Shown piece by piece: positions 51,994 through 60,376 of a DNA stretch of 64,000 nucleotides (position 1 is the first letter of the stretch; the number at the start of each line of letters is the position of its first letter). The notes beneath the pieces are model-generated. The model had not been told where the DNA came from and ran no database searches. It was given only the letters and a program-made list of their open reading frames with translations. The stretch is from Paenisporosarcina indica. Lineage in GTDB: Bacteria > Bacillota > Bacilli > Bacillales_A > Planococcaceae. The position numbers and the translations under genes are program-made. Location: assembly GCF_001939075.1 (NCBI RefSeq), contig NZ_MPTA01000002.1, forward strand, positions 620,001 through 684,000, written 5' to 3'.

Positions 51994-52158
51994 CGTCTGC
52001 TCCCCATTGCCACTTTCTCTACCTTGGAGGTAGTGGGCCTTTTTAATGTATAGAAATCCGGTATTTACCCCTGATAATCCTTACATAGAAAAAAACGAGC
52101 AATTCGGCGACAATTTTTTGAAAGAATATTTTATTTTTGTGGTGCGTTCTCTGGACAA

Positions 52159-52208
52159 CAAAAAACACCATTTCCACGAAAGAATTTTCGTGGAAATGGT
52201 GTTTTTTG
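52159..52208. terminator. Perfect 23-bp hairpin
   Basis: A 23-bp perfect stem from 52159 (CAAAAAACACCATTTCC...) with a GAAT loop, closing at 52208, with A/T runs so that it can terminate on either strand. No gene ends nearby on the plus strand. It lies between the winged-helix gene promoter region and the T-box leader and probably insulates them. About 110 bp before it and 110 bp after it are without genes. Confidence 0.6.
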
Positions 52209-52318
52209 ATTGCTATGGAATAGGGAATCTCAGTTACTTATTGCTAATAAATATTCCACTAAATTCGAAGTGGAATATTTGAAATACATTCAATTTAATA
52301 CGATGTAGCCAGATAATA

Positions 52319-52348
52319 TTGACGTACCTATTCGCCCCGTGATAGATT
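52319..52348 (+). promoter_or_regulatory. Promoter of the T-box-controlled gene
   Basis: TTGACG (52319-52324), 18 bases, TAGATT (52343-52348), about 20 bases before the first T-box stem. Confidence 0.55.
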
Positions 52349-52371
52349 TATTTTTAACAATAAAAATCAGT

Positions 52372-52637
52372 GATGAGAAAGAGTAAGATCAGACCCCTGT
52401 TCTCTAGAGAGTCGGCGCTTGGTGTAAGCTGACCGGCAGATCTCATCCGAAAATCATCTCAGAGATGCAAGGCTGAAATCAATAAGCTTTGACGGGTTTC
52501 CTCCGTTACAATGGAACACGTATCTATCGTACGTTGACTAAGAGCCGTATGTTTCTGTTTCTGATTGAAACATATGGATTATGGGTGGTAAAGCGAGCAC
52601 AAACTCGTCCCTTTTTATGGAGGGACGGTTTTTTTTT
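52372..52637 (+). ncRNA. T-box riboswitch leader, specifier ATC (isoleucine)
   Basis: Stem I contains the GA motif region GATGAGAAAGAG, the apical AGAGAGTCGG and the loop TTGGTGTAAGC. Aligned with the glyQS T-box (CGAAAGGCA), the specifier loop here reads CGAAAATCA, so the codon is ATC at 52453-52455. The antiterminator bulge T-box TGGGTGGTAAAGCGAG is at 52582-52597, followed by the terminator. Uncharged tRNA-Ile would pair with ATC and TGGN and allow read-through. It would switch on the YitT gene when isoleucine is scarce. The specifier is by manual alignment. Confidence 0.88.
52606..52637 (+). terminator. Terminator of the T-box leader
   Basis: CGTCCCT / AGGGACG with a long T-run (TTTTTTTTT) before the gene. 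Confidence 0.88.
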
Positions 52638-52664
52638 GTAATAAATTGGAGGGGAATTTGACAT

Positions 52665-53471
52665 ATGAAAAATTTGATCGTCATCGCAGGTTCGTTGATT
52701 GTTGCATTTGCTTTTAATTTCTTTCTGGTTCCCTATGGCATTTTAAGTAGTGGAATTAGTGGAATTGCTATTTTGCTTGGATTGATTTCCCCATTCAATA
52801 CCGGCTTATTGAATTTGGTACTTAACTTGCCGCTTGTCATTCTAGGCTACTTCAAACTCGGAAAAACCATCACAATCAATACATTGATTTGTGTCATTTC
52901 ACTTTCGGTCTTTTTATTCGTGTTGCCGGTCGTTGAGGTGACCGACAATATATTGCTTTCGACAGTTTTTGGCGGAGTCATTGGCGGGATCGGAGTAGGT
53001 CTTATCCTAAAGTTTTCTGGAACATCGGGCGGTTTGGATATCATTGCAATTATGATTTCCAGAACCAGTAATTTCAGTATTGGCCTGCTTCTCACTGGTA
53101 TGAATGGGATTATCGTTTTTATTTCTGGAGCTATCTTCAACTGGGATATCGCATTATACACCCTTTTATCCATCTATTTGACGGGTAAAATGATTGATAC
53201 TATCTTTACTAATCATGTCAAATTAACAATGCAGATTGTCACTTCAAAGGGAGAGGTAATACGGGAGGATTTGCTGAACTCCGTCTATCGTGGCATTACC
53301 ATTTCAGATGCATATGGAGGCTACACATTGGAGAAGAAACAAATCTTAATGATGGTCGTTACACGCTACGAAACCATGCAAATCAAAAAAATTGTCCGGA
53401 TCCATGACGAGCAAGCTTTTATCAATATATATGAAACGGTTGAAGTCGACGGCAACTTCGCTAAGAACTGA
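52665..53471 (+). CDS. YitT family membrane protein, T-box controlled
   Basis: A 268-residue protein. The first 180 residues hold about five helices of the YitT_membrane domain (FFLVPYGILSSGISGIAILL, NLVLNLPLVILGYFKLG, FSGTSGGLDIIAIMIS). The C-terminal 85 residues form a DUF2179 domain (GITISDAYGGYTLEKKQILM). These proteins are of unknown function and are found with transport. ATG 52665 follows TTGGAGGGG. The isoleucine-type T-box in front suggests a link to branched-chain amino acid supply, an unusual regulation for this family. Confidence 0.85.
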   Translation: MKNLIVIAGSLIVAFAFNFFLVPYGILSSGISGIAILLGLISPFNTGLLNLVLNLPLVILGYFKLGKTITINTLICVISLSVFLFVLPVVEVTDNILLSTVFGGVIGGIGVGLILKFSGTSGGLDIIAIMISRTSNFSIGLLLTGMNGIIVFISGAIFNWDIALYTLLSIYLTGKMIDTIFTNHVKLTMQIVTSKGEVIREDLLNSVYRGITISDAYGGYTLEKKQILMMVVTRYETMQIKKIVRIHDEQAFINIYETVEVDGNFAKN

Positions 53472-53747
53472 GGCAACTGAAAAAGTTCATCCTTATAGAC
53501 TTGACTAGGTAAATCCCTCTAATAACGCTTCCGCGAAATGTGGATGCCTACGCTGGTTCTGCCTTGCCGTTCGAGAAGGACAAAATGCAGGAGAATTCAA
53601 GAAAGCCATTCATTGAGTGTTAACTTAAATATCCATATCTTTATTCACAAAAAGAATCCAGCACGGTCTTCAGTGCTGAATTCATGAAATTCTATACGCA
53701 ATTGTAGTTCATAGCCTAAATTGTTTTTCGCACACGTATCTGTCACT
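53472..53747. other. Non-coding stretch
   Basis: About 275 bp with no recognisable gene; one GC-richer segment at about 53520-53580. Confidence 0.4.
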
Positions 53748-53777
53748 AAAAAGCAGCTCAATTTCGAGCTGCTTTTT
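53748..53777. terminator. Bidirectional terminator
   Basis: AAAAAGCAGCTC / GAGCTGCTTTTT with a 6-base loop, ending the DUF4349 gene and any transcript from the left. Confidence 0.85.
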
Positions 53778-53781
53778 ACGT

Positions 53782-54681
53782 TCATTTGGTTTTTTGTTCA
53801 GACCGTAGTCTTCTCTTAATGATCCAATACACGACAAAACCTATGGCTGCTAAAAGGAGTAACACGGGTAAATTCCCAATGAAAAATACGATAAAGGATG
53901 ATCCTGCCGCCAGCAAACCGTTTGTACTTGTAGCGAGTTGTTTTTTTGTTTTTTCCCATGTGTTTAAGTCTTTACTTTCTATCTCTGGAACCACAATGCG
54001 ATTTTCGTACATTATCAGTTCTATCGTAGAAAAAGATGTTTGATTTTCTAGATAGTTCATTTTTCCAACCATGACTTCAATCTCTTCCTGTACCGTCGCT
54101 AAATCGGAGGAAATCCTCAACAAGTCTTCCGTTTTCTGTGCGTTGCCCATAAACTCAAGCAAACGCTCCTCAACTGCTCGCTTTGATTTCACGCGTGATT
54201 GCAAATCTACATATTGCTCGGTGACATCCTGCCCAGACACATTGCGTTCTAGAATATCGGCCGCTTGCTCTTCAGCATCATGTAGAAATGTTTGAAAATG
54301 CTTCTCTGGAATGCGAACAATCATCTTGCCACTGTTCGTTTCATCGTCTTCTTGGTAGACGTTCGATTCAACAATATAACCACCATACTGCTCGACTTTT
54401 TTGGTAATGTTCTCCTGTGCCGTTTCAAGTTTTTTCACATTCACCTGTAACTGCGCTTGATGGATGATCATTCTTAATGTTGAGGCTTCTTGAGGTTCCT
54501 TGGTAACTGATTCGTTATTCGTTGCACCTGATTCTACAGCTACGTCGTTTGTACTTTCATCCGTAACCATTTCGGCTTTATCGTCCGAAGATTTACTTTC
54601 AAACGAGGACTCAGAATCACTACAAGCTGCCAGTAACGTAGCTACACTGATAAATAGGAAAAACAAAATTAATTTTCTCAT
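53782..54681 (-). CDS. DUF4349 lipoprotein
   Basis: A 299-residue cell-surface lipoprotein (lipobox TLLAAC, Cys20). A low-complexity Ser/Asp/Thr spacer follows. The DUF4349 domain comes next: RMIIHQAQLQVNVKKLET, YGGYIVESNVYQEDDETN and RIPEKHFQTFLHDAE. A coiled-coil segment (about 170-230) and one C-terminal membrane helix (IVFFIGNLPVLLLLAAIG) end the protein. Such proteins may sense or modulate envelope stress. ATG 54681 follows GGGGGG; a longer frame with an upstream ATG lacks a site. Monocistronic. Confidence 0.85.
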   Translation of the reverse strand: MRKLILFFLFISVATLLAACSDSESSFESKSSDDKAEMVTDESTNDVAVESGATNNESVTKEPQEASTLRMIIHQAQLQVNVKKLETAQENITKKVEQYGGYIVESNVYQEDDETNSGKMIVRIPEKHFQTFLHDAEEQAADILERNVSGQDVTEQYVDLQSRVKSKRAVEERLLEFMGNAQKTEDLLRISSDLATVQEEIEVMVGKMNYLENQTSFSTIELIMYENRIVVPEIESKDLNTWEKTKKQLATSTNGLLAAGSSFIVFFIGNLPVLLLLAAIGFVVYWIIKRRLRSEQKTK

Positions 54682-54889
54682 GTTCGATTGCCCCCCGTCT
54701 GTATAGTTCCTTTGACGTAACAACAAAGGGAAAAGTTACTATCAGTACAATTTTCTCCCATCTGCTATCGTTATACTGTATCCGAAACAATCATGAAAAT
54801 AGGAACAATCCCGTTTGTTCAATCTAGCGGAATTGTTTTTGACAGGGGCATACCGTACCGTTTGGGAGTGATAAATTATCATTTAACAC

Positions 54890-55501
54890 TCAATCTAAAA
54901 GATTATATTTAGTAGCAGTAGCAATAGCTTGAACTCTATTTTTAACTTGAAGCTTACTAAAAATATGTACACCATAGTTTTTGATGGTTCCTTCCGTTAA
55001 TTTTAATAGCAGGGCAATTTCTTTGTTTGTCATCCCACTACTGATTAACGTTAAAATTTCCTTTTCCCGTTTTGTTAAGGGTTCAATGAAGAATGGCTGT
55101 GGTACTGTCTCTATGTTGGTCTCTTTTTTTCCTTGTGCAGCTTTCTCGGAAAGGGCCCGGTTGATTGTCAGGTGTAGCCGCTTTTCAGTAATCGGTTTTA
55201 CGATGTAATCGTAGGCGAAAACTTCATATGCCGGCAGCGCATATTCTTTATGAGACGTGATGAACACGATTTTTATATCGCATCCATATTCCCTTAATCG
55301 TTTAGCAAAATCCATACCGCTTTCTCTCGCCATATTAATGTCTAAAAACAGTAAGTCAGCTGTACTTTTCGTCAAAAATGAAAAGGCAGTGATGGTTTCC
55401 TGGAATATCGCCACTATTTCGATTTCATTGACTTTGGCTAACATTCTTTTCATGATCAAATGCATCGCCTTATCATCATCAATTACAACGACTTTCATCA
55501 T
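54890..55501 (-). CDS. Response regulator, NarL/LuxR-type
   Basis: A 203-residue regulator. The receiver domain has the acidic pocket IDDD (8-10), phosphorylation site Asp54 (LLFLDINMA), and FITS and YIVKPI at the usual spacing. The C-terminal LuxR helix-turn-helix is LTKREKEILTLISSGMTNKE then IALLLKLTEGTIKNYGVH. The linker holds Gln/Lys-rich repeats. ATG 55501 (or 55498) has GGGGG upstream; it follows the kinase gene by 14 bases and is its partner. Target genes are unknown. Confidence 0.9.
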   Translation of the reverse strand: MMKVVVIDDDKAMHLIMKRMLAKVNEIEIVAIFQETITAFSFLTKSTADLLFLDINMARESGMDFAKRLREYGCDIKIVFITSHKEYALPAYEVFAYDYIVKPITEKRLHLTINRALSEKAAQGKKETNIETVPQPFFIEPLTKREKEILTLISSGMTNKEIALLLKLTEGTIKNYGVHIFSKLQVKNRVQAIATATKYNLLD

Positions 55502-55515
55502 TTCAGCCCCCTTCT

Positions 55516-57288
55516 TTACTTCGCTTGCTCAACAGTAGCGGGAATGGAAAAATAAAAAATGGTTCCTTGTAGATATGTACTTTCAAACCAAATATCACCA
55601 CCGTTTATTCGCACAAATTCTCTACATAACGTTAGTCCTAGCCCAGTCCCCTTCTCACCTGCCGTTCCATCAAATGTGATTGGATCTTCTGTCGTGAACA
55701 AAGGATTCGGTTGGTTTGGATCGATTCCCCGTCCGGTATCTTCAATCGAAATAATCACGTAATCCTCTATTTGCTTCGCTGATACATGAATGCTTCCCTC
55801 AATATCTGTAAACTTAATCGCGTTTGAAAGCAAGTTTCGTATAATTAAATCCAACATTTCTGGATCGGCGTAAACAAGCGTATTGTTCGGAATATCAGAT
55901 TTTACTTGAATGGACTTTCTACTGCTATGCACATGTAGCAAGCGCATATTCGCTTGCACAACCTCGGCTAGTCTGCACATTTTAGGGGTGAACACCATCC
56001 CCTCTTTTTGGCTCCGAAACCAATCCAGCAAGTTTTCCACTAATATAGTTGTATTTTGTATTTGCTGTTCCATTTCATAAAGCACTTCCTCGTGGGATTC
56101 ATCATACGCTTCCATCTCTTCTCGCAGCAACTCCATTAAATTACCAAGGACAGCAAGAGGGGAATGAATATCATGAGCCACCACCATAAACATTTTATCT
56201 TTAAACAGGTTCAGTTCAGCTAACTGTTTTGAGTTTGAACGTAATGTATTTTCAGCTAGTACAGCTTCGGTTACATCACTTAACACAAGCATTTTACCAG
56301 CTGGTTTATGACGGCTGTCATAAACATACGATACGCTAACAGTATAATAAAAAGGATTTCCTTCGTTAAAAATCTTTACTTTACTTTCAACTGAAGGACC
56401 CTGACTAATTTTCTCCAACAATCCAGGATGATGGGCAAATAGAAGTTCTGCCGGCTCTCCAATCACCTGTTTATGATATAAGTTCTTAATAATCTGTTGT
56501 GCAGACGGGTTAAGGCTGGTTACACTATTGTCCAAATCAAACACAATTACTGCGTCTTTCATTGACTCAAACACTTTTTGTAAAGCCAAAGGTGCTAATT
56601 TTAACAAATCAAATTGATAAATTCCCCACATATAAAAGATTCCAGAAAAAAGAAATCCAAATGGAGAATAGTCAATTGGCGTTTTTAACACCCCACTTAT
56701 ACTAATTAAAGTAATCCCAAAAGGTCCACATGAGCCGATCATCATTAATGCAATTTGCTTTTTCATTCGCCCGGACGATTTCAAGTACATATGAAGCAAT
56801 AGCCCAATCCCAATAATAAACAAGCTGTATGAATAGACAACATGAAGCTCATAAAGAGGACCTGCTGTTAAAGAAACGATTGGAAATCCCTTTGATTCTT
56901 CCAGTACCATTTTTTCATAAAATAAAAAGTGCCACTCGTTTGTATAGTTACCGATAAATGTAATAAAAGGTACGACGGACAGCAAAACAACGTTCCAGTT
57001 CCGGAAAAAAGATTGGCGGTTTGTGTACTGAAGCACCATCGTAAACCAGATTAACGGACCAAACGAGATTCCAATGTATTCAATCCTAAGCCAAAATTGG
57101 ATTTGCTCCAGATTCACGCTCACAATTTCAAAAGCATAGCCAAAGGAATAAAACGCTCCCGCTAACATACCAAAAAACAGGCTACGGACAATCGGAATTT
57201 CCCGCCTCTTCCATGCAAGATAGGCAATAAATAACGAACACAAAGTGGTCGCCATAAGCAACGCCGATATATAAAAGTTATACGTCAC
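55516..57288 (-). CDS. Sensor histidine kinase with seven-helix N-terminus and PAS domain
   Basis: A 590-residue kinase. The first 220 residues contain seven hydrophobic helices of the histidine kinase 7TM type (YNFYISALLMATTLCSLFIA, WIRIEYIG-like WLRIEYIGISFGPL). A PAS domain follows (DAVIVFDLDNSVTSLNPSA), then HisKA with AHDIHSPLAVLGNL, and HATPase with NLLSNAIKFT, DTGRGI and GTGLGLTLCREF. The GTG at 57288 follows GAGGAGG; the earlier ATG has no site. Operon with the NarL-type regulator 14 bases downstream. The signal is unknown. Confidence 0.9.
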   Translation of the reverse strand: MTYNFYISALLMATTLCSLFIAYLAWKRREIPIVRSLFFGMLAGAFYSFGYAFEIVSVNLEQIQFWLRIEYIGISFGPLIWFTMVLQYTNRQSFFRNWNVVLLSVVPFITFIGNYTNEWHFLFYEKMVLEESKGFPIVSLTAGPLYELHVVYSYSLFIIGIGLLLHMYLKSSGRMKKQIALMMIGSCGPFGITLISISGVLKTPIDYSPFGFLFSGIFYMWGIYQFDLLKLAPLALQKVFESMKDAVIVFDLDNSVTSLNPSAQQIIKNLYHKQVIGEPAELLFAHHPGLLEKISQGPSVESKVKIFNEGNPFYYTVSVSYVYDSRHKPAGKMLVLSDVTEAVLAENTLRSNSKQLAELNLFKDKMFMVVAHDIHSPLAVLGNLMELLREEMEAYDESHEEVLYEMEQQIQNTTILVENLLDWFRSQKEGMVFTPKMCRLAEVVQANMRLLHVHSSRKSIQVKSDIPNNTLVYADPEMLDLIIRNLLSNAIKFTDIEGSIHVSAKQIEDYVIISIEDTGRGIDPNQPNPLFTTEDPITFDGTAGEKGTGLGLTLCREFVRINGGDIWFESTYLQGTIFYFSIPATVEQAK

Positions 57289-57733
57289 GACATTGCCTCC
57301 TCTGAGCAACATCATCTTCCGTGATGCTCCTTTCTACTATACTAGGAATTTATCAAGATATGTTACTTAGTCAGAAAATTAAAAAAGAAAATCAATACTT
57401 GTAGATCATCGTAGCTGGCGCCTTAGAACTGGTTCTGATCTTAGCCGTTATTTACTTACTTCTTAGTTACCTTTATTCTTTCCATCATGAGGAAAATCGA
57501 TTGTTATAGAACTAAGTGTTGCATTGTCAGCTCAATTAATAACGGTATATATGATGTGTATAAATACGTCCGACCCTTTGCGCCTTCACGTTTAGCACGA
57601 GGCTTATAGTTTGTATCGTACGTTCCATACTCTGCATCTTGATTATCATTTTCCGAATTGGCCTCGTTACTCGAAATTGACGATATTCATTTTCAACACT
57701 ATTACAAATCTCTCCTGTTACTAAGAATTCCCA
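57289..57733. other. Gene-poor stretch with an unexplained open frame
   Basis: On the minus strand a start-less open frame of about 60 codons reads EYGTYDTNYKPRAKRE and TYLYTSYIPLLIELTMQH, between stop codons near 57690 and 57500. The composition looks coding but no start or family was recognised. It could be a gene remnant or chance. Confidence 0.3.
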
Positions 57734-57759
57734 GTTTATCAACAACGCCTTAAGGCTAT
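57734..57759 (+). promoter_or_regulatory. SigB-type promoter
   Basis: GTTTAT (57734-57739), 14 bases, GGCTAT (57754-57759), each one mismatch from GTTTAA and GGGTAT. It lies about 60 bases before a general stress protein gene. Confidence 0.6.
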
Positions 57760-57820
57760 GTAGATAGTAGACGTAGTAACAACAAATACTGTCAAACTTA
57801 CTTTCAGGAGGATGATTAAT

Positions 57821-58666
57821 ATGGAAACTAGAGACAAAAAATTATACGGTGTATTTAATAATGAAACAGAACTTCAACAACAAATTGATGAATTGAAGTT
57901 GAAAGGATATTCAGACGAGGACATGTATGTAGTGGCAACTCGTGACAATCAAGTCTCAATGGTGCGAGGGGACACGGGCATCCAGTCTAATACAGATGCA
58001 GATGGTGGAAGCTGGTGGGACAAGTTCAAGTCCTTCATGATGGGCGAAGACTTAGTAAATGACAGCTTCCAACGCATGGGCTTTGATGATCAGGAGCGTG
58101 ATCACTATTATTCAGAAGTGAACAGCGGGAAGATTTTCCTATACGTGGACCGTGATTACGGAGCTAATTTCGGGACAAACGATCATTCAGACATTCACAC
58201 GGCAACTAATGACTTTGTAAATGATTCATATAGTGATTCACGTGTCGATGACTCTGCCGAAGAACGCATCGAGTTACATGAAGAGCGATTGAATGTGGAC
58301 AAAACACGTGTCAAAACCGGTGAAGTGAATGTCAACAAACATGTGGTTGAAGACGTCCAAACACTTGAAGTCCCAGTCGAACGCGAAGAAGTGTACGTCG
58401 AACGCCGTCCGGTCGATCGCGAAACAGGCGTGGACACAACAAATGGCTTTACCACTACAGATGCATACCAGGAAGATGGCACAATTCACATCCCGGTGTC
58501 TGAAGAGCAAGTAGAGGTGACAAAGAAAGATGTCATCACGGAAGAAATCGTAGTCGGGAAACGTAAAGTTCAAGACACGGAAACCGTATCTGAAAATGTC
58601 CGACGTGAAGAAGTCGATATTGATGATACAACGAATACACTTAACCATGGTAAAGATCGATTCTAA
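57821..58666 (+). CDS. General stress protein with YflT-like and DUF2382 (YsnF-type) domains
   Basis: A 281-residue cytosolic protein. The N-terminal 100 residues look like the YflT/17M general-stress domain (KLYGVFNNETELQQQIDELK, GYSDEDMYVVATRDN). The C-terminal 130 residues are a DUF2382/YsnF-type beta repeat, with ERIELHEERLNVDKTRVKTG and VPVEREEVYVERRPVDRE. In between there is a Trp-rich stretch (GGSWWDKFKSFMMGED). ATG 57821 follows TTCAGGAGG with 9-base spacing. A SigB-like promoter is upstream, consistent with stress induction. Biochemical role unknown. Confidence 0.87.
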   Translation: METRDKKLYGVFNNETELQQQIDELKLKGYSDEDMYVVATRDNQVSMVRGDTGIQSNTDADGGSWWDKFKSFMMGEDLVNDSFQRMGFDDQERDHYYSEVNSGKIFLYVDRDYGANFGTNDHSDIHTATNDFVNDSYSDSRVDDSAEERIELHEERLNVDKTRVKTGEVNVNKHVVEDVQTLEVPVEREEVYVERRPVDRETGVDTTNGFTTTDAYQEDGTIHIPVSEEQVEVTKKDVITEEIVVGKRKVQDTETVSENVRREEVDIDDTTNTLNHGKDRF

Positions 58667-58678
58667 ATGCAATGTAAG

Positions 58679-58706
58679 AACCCTTCTCATCGCGAGAAGG
58701 GTTTTT
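58679..58706 (+). terminator. Terminator of the general stress gene
   Basis: AACCCTTCTC / GAGAAGGGTT with a short loop and TTTTT. Confidence 0.85.
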
Positions 58707-59043
58707 ACATTATTGAGTACTTTCAGGAATTGTTGAAGTGGCTTTCTTATACTCGTTATTTAATAGTAGGTGTCCAGGCTATTACAGGATTCCCGTATGG
58801 TGAGTCTTTTCTTATTCGCGCTGCCATGTTCATTCGACATGGCATGCGTTATGCGAAACAATCATTAACAATTTAACATGATTGTTTTTGACAAAGGCGC
58901 TTACTGTAGGAGCCCTTTTTTAACTATGTCCGAAAAAAGGGGAAACCTTAGGTAGCTTTCATTATTTTTTGGCTTTCCAATGAAGTGAATCACCTCCTAT
59001 CCATGCGGCGAATATGATAAATGGAGAAAAGGGGGAGATTATT
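58707..59043 (+). other. Intergenic stretch with two hairpins
   Basis: GCCATGT / ACATGGC (58823-58843) and AACAATCAT / ATGATTGTT followed by TTT (58857-58889). The latter ends like a terminator although no gene precedes it, so a small RNA from about 58750 to 58890 is possible. No protein gene is apparent. Confidence 0.35.
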
Positions 59044-59631
59044 ATGTACGTCTATTACTATCCTGCGAGTGTCTACCACATGCCATTCGTTAGTGAATCA
59101 GCAATGAATTTTAAATATGCCCAGCGATTGTTATGGGAGCAGCATACGATTTGGACAAGAGCAACTATTGTTTCTTTGATTTTCGATTTGCCAGATACAG
59201 AGTTTACCGTTGCTCGGCTATTGAAAAACCCACAGGATATGGGAGATTCCATTAAACCTTATTATGGAGAGCAAATAGGGGAGAAATACGCGAGCTTATT
59301 GCACGAACATCTGGTCATCGCGGCTGACCTGGTCAAAGCAGCAAAAGCAGGGAACAATGATTCAGTTGAAGCGCTGGATAAAAAATGGCATAAAAATGCA
59401 GATGACATCGCTGAATTGCTGAGTACCATCAATCCTTACTTGGAACTGCAAGCAACCCAAGAAATGCTGTACCATCATCTAGATTTAGTTAAGGAGGAAG
59501 CAGTGGCCATTTTGCAAAAAGATTATCGTTTGGCAATTGAGGTGTTCGATAAAGCGGAACTTCAGGCTTTATTAATGGCTGATCAAATTTCAAGCGCAAT
59601 CATGAAACAATTTCCTGGGTATTTTGTCTAA
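59044..59631 (+). CDS. Hypothetical helical protein
   Basis: A 195-residue soluble protein, almost all helix. MYVYYYPASVYHMPFVS is Tyr-rich, followed by AQRLLWEQHTIWTRATIVSL and, later, KKWHKNADDIAELLSTINPY with His/Trp residues, and ATQEMLYHHLDLVKEEAVAI. The pattern of a His on each helix recalls four-helix metal or haem bundles, but no family name comes to mind. ATG 59044 follows AAAGGGGGAG. Monocistronic with a terminator at 59641. Confidence 0.7.
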   Translation: MYVYYYPASVYHMPFVSESAMNFKYAQRLLWEQHTIWTRATIVSLIFDLPDTEFTVARLLKNPQDMGDSIKPYYGEQIGEKYASLLHEHLVIAADLVKAAKAGNNDSVEALDKKWHKNADDIAELLSTINPYLELQATQEMLYHHLDLVKEEAVAILQKDYRLAIEVFDKAELQALLMADQISSAIMKQFPGYFV

Positions 59632-59640
59632 AAAACAAGA

Positions 59641-59682
59641 AGAGAGTGATCAAAGCAGTCGCTTATCGTTCACTCTCTTTTT
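59641..59682. terminator. Terminator after the helical protein gene
   Basis: AGAGAGTGA ... TCACTCTCT with TTTTT; works in both directions. Confidence 0.8.
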
Positions 59683-59812
59683 CATTTGCGCAATGAGCAA
59701 AGCTCAGTCGCGATCCTAACAATGGGGTTGCAGTAATATGCAGGTACCGCAGGAATCAAATAGGTTATGAAACCGAGAAGCAATCCAGCAAGGTTTTGAT
59801 TAGAAATATAAT

Positions 59813-60064
59813 TCAAGGCATTTGGCTTTTTAATTTAAATAATTCACTTGTTAAGTAATCGATTTGTTTTTGCATTTTTTTTAATTGTTTCTCTTGATTT
59901 TCTTGACTTTTTTCTTCCTCTTCTTCTGCTTCTAAGGCTAGTACTGCTGCAACCGTTCCAAGAGCATCACCGAATGTAACTATGGCTGAAGCAATTATGT
60001 CAAGCTGAGTGGCAGATAATGCGTTCCGACCATTTTGACCAAACTCTAAACCTTTTTTATTCAA
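59813..60064 (-). CDS. Hypothetical small coiled-coil protein
   Basis: An 83-residue protein. A Gly/Ala-rich helix (LSATQLDIIASAIVTFGDAL, GTVAAVLALEAEEEEE) is followed by a coiled coil rich in Glu, Lys and Gln (KSQENQEKQLKKMQKQIDYL, TSELFKLKSQ). The start is TTG at 60064 with AGGAAGG 8 bases upstream. I do not recognise a family; similar short proteins occur in Bacillaceae genomes. Role unknown. Confidence 0.6.
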   Translation of the reverse strand: MNKKGLEFGQNGRNALSATQLDIIASAIVTFGDALGTVAAVLALEAEEEEEKSQENQEKQLKKMQKQIDYLTSELFKLKSQMP

Positions 60065-60376
60065 TGTCCCAGCCTTCCTATAAGAAATCGATGAAACTTA
60101 TTCTTCGCATCATCATTCTTTATTTTATGCGACAAGTTTCTCCACGGTGAAAATGTTAAATGTACACCAATCGGGTGTTGAATACATGGAATTACTATGT
60201 GTTGCACAGGTATCTTTCACTAAAAAAGCCCACCACCAGTTAAGATGATGAGCTAGGGGTTCAGTTTTACATTAAATTTCTATCTGGACTAGATAGCCAC
60301 TTTGCATGTCTGTATTGGAGAGCAAAAGTATTTTCAATTCCGCCCCATATTTATAAAATATTTCAAAAACTGTTTT
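60065..60376. other. Non-coding stretch
   Basis: About 310 bp between the coiled-coil gene and tctA; no gene or strong hairpin recognised. Confidence 0.4.

Noticed and set aside
52046-52282. 78-codon plus-strand frame
   Set aside because: Crosses a perfect 23-bp hairpin and has no ribosome binding site.
57536-57745. 69-codon minus-strand frame, possible transposase piece
   Set aside because: No transposase motif or inverted repeats; a different frame in the same region looks more protein-like, but neither has a start.
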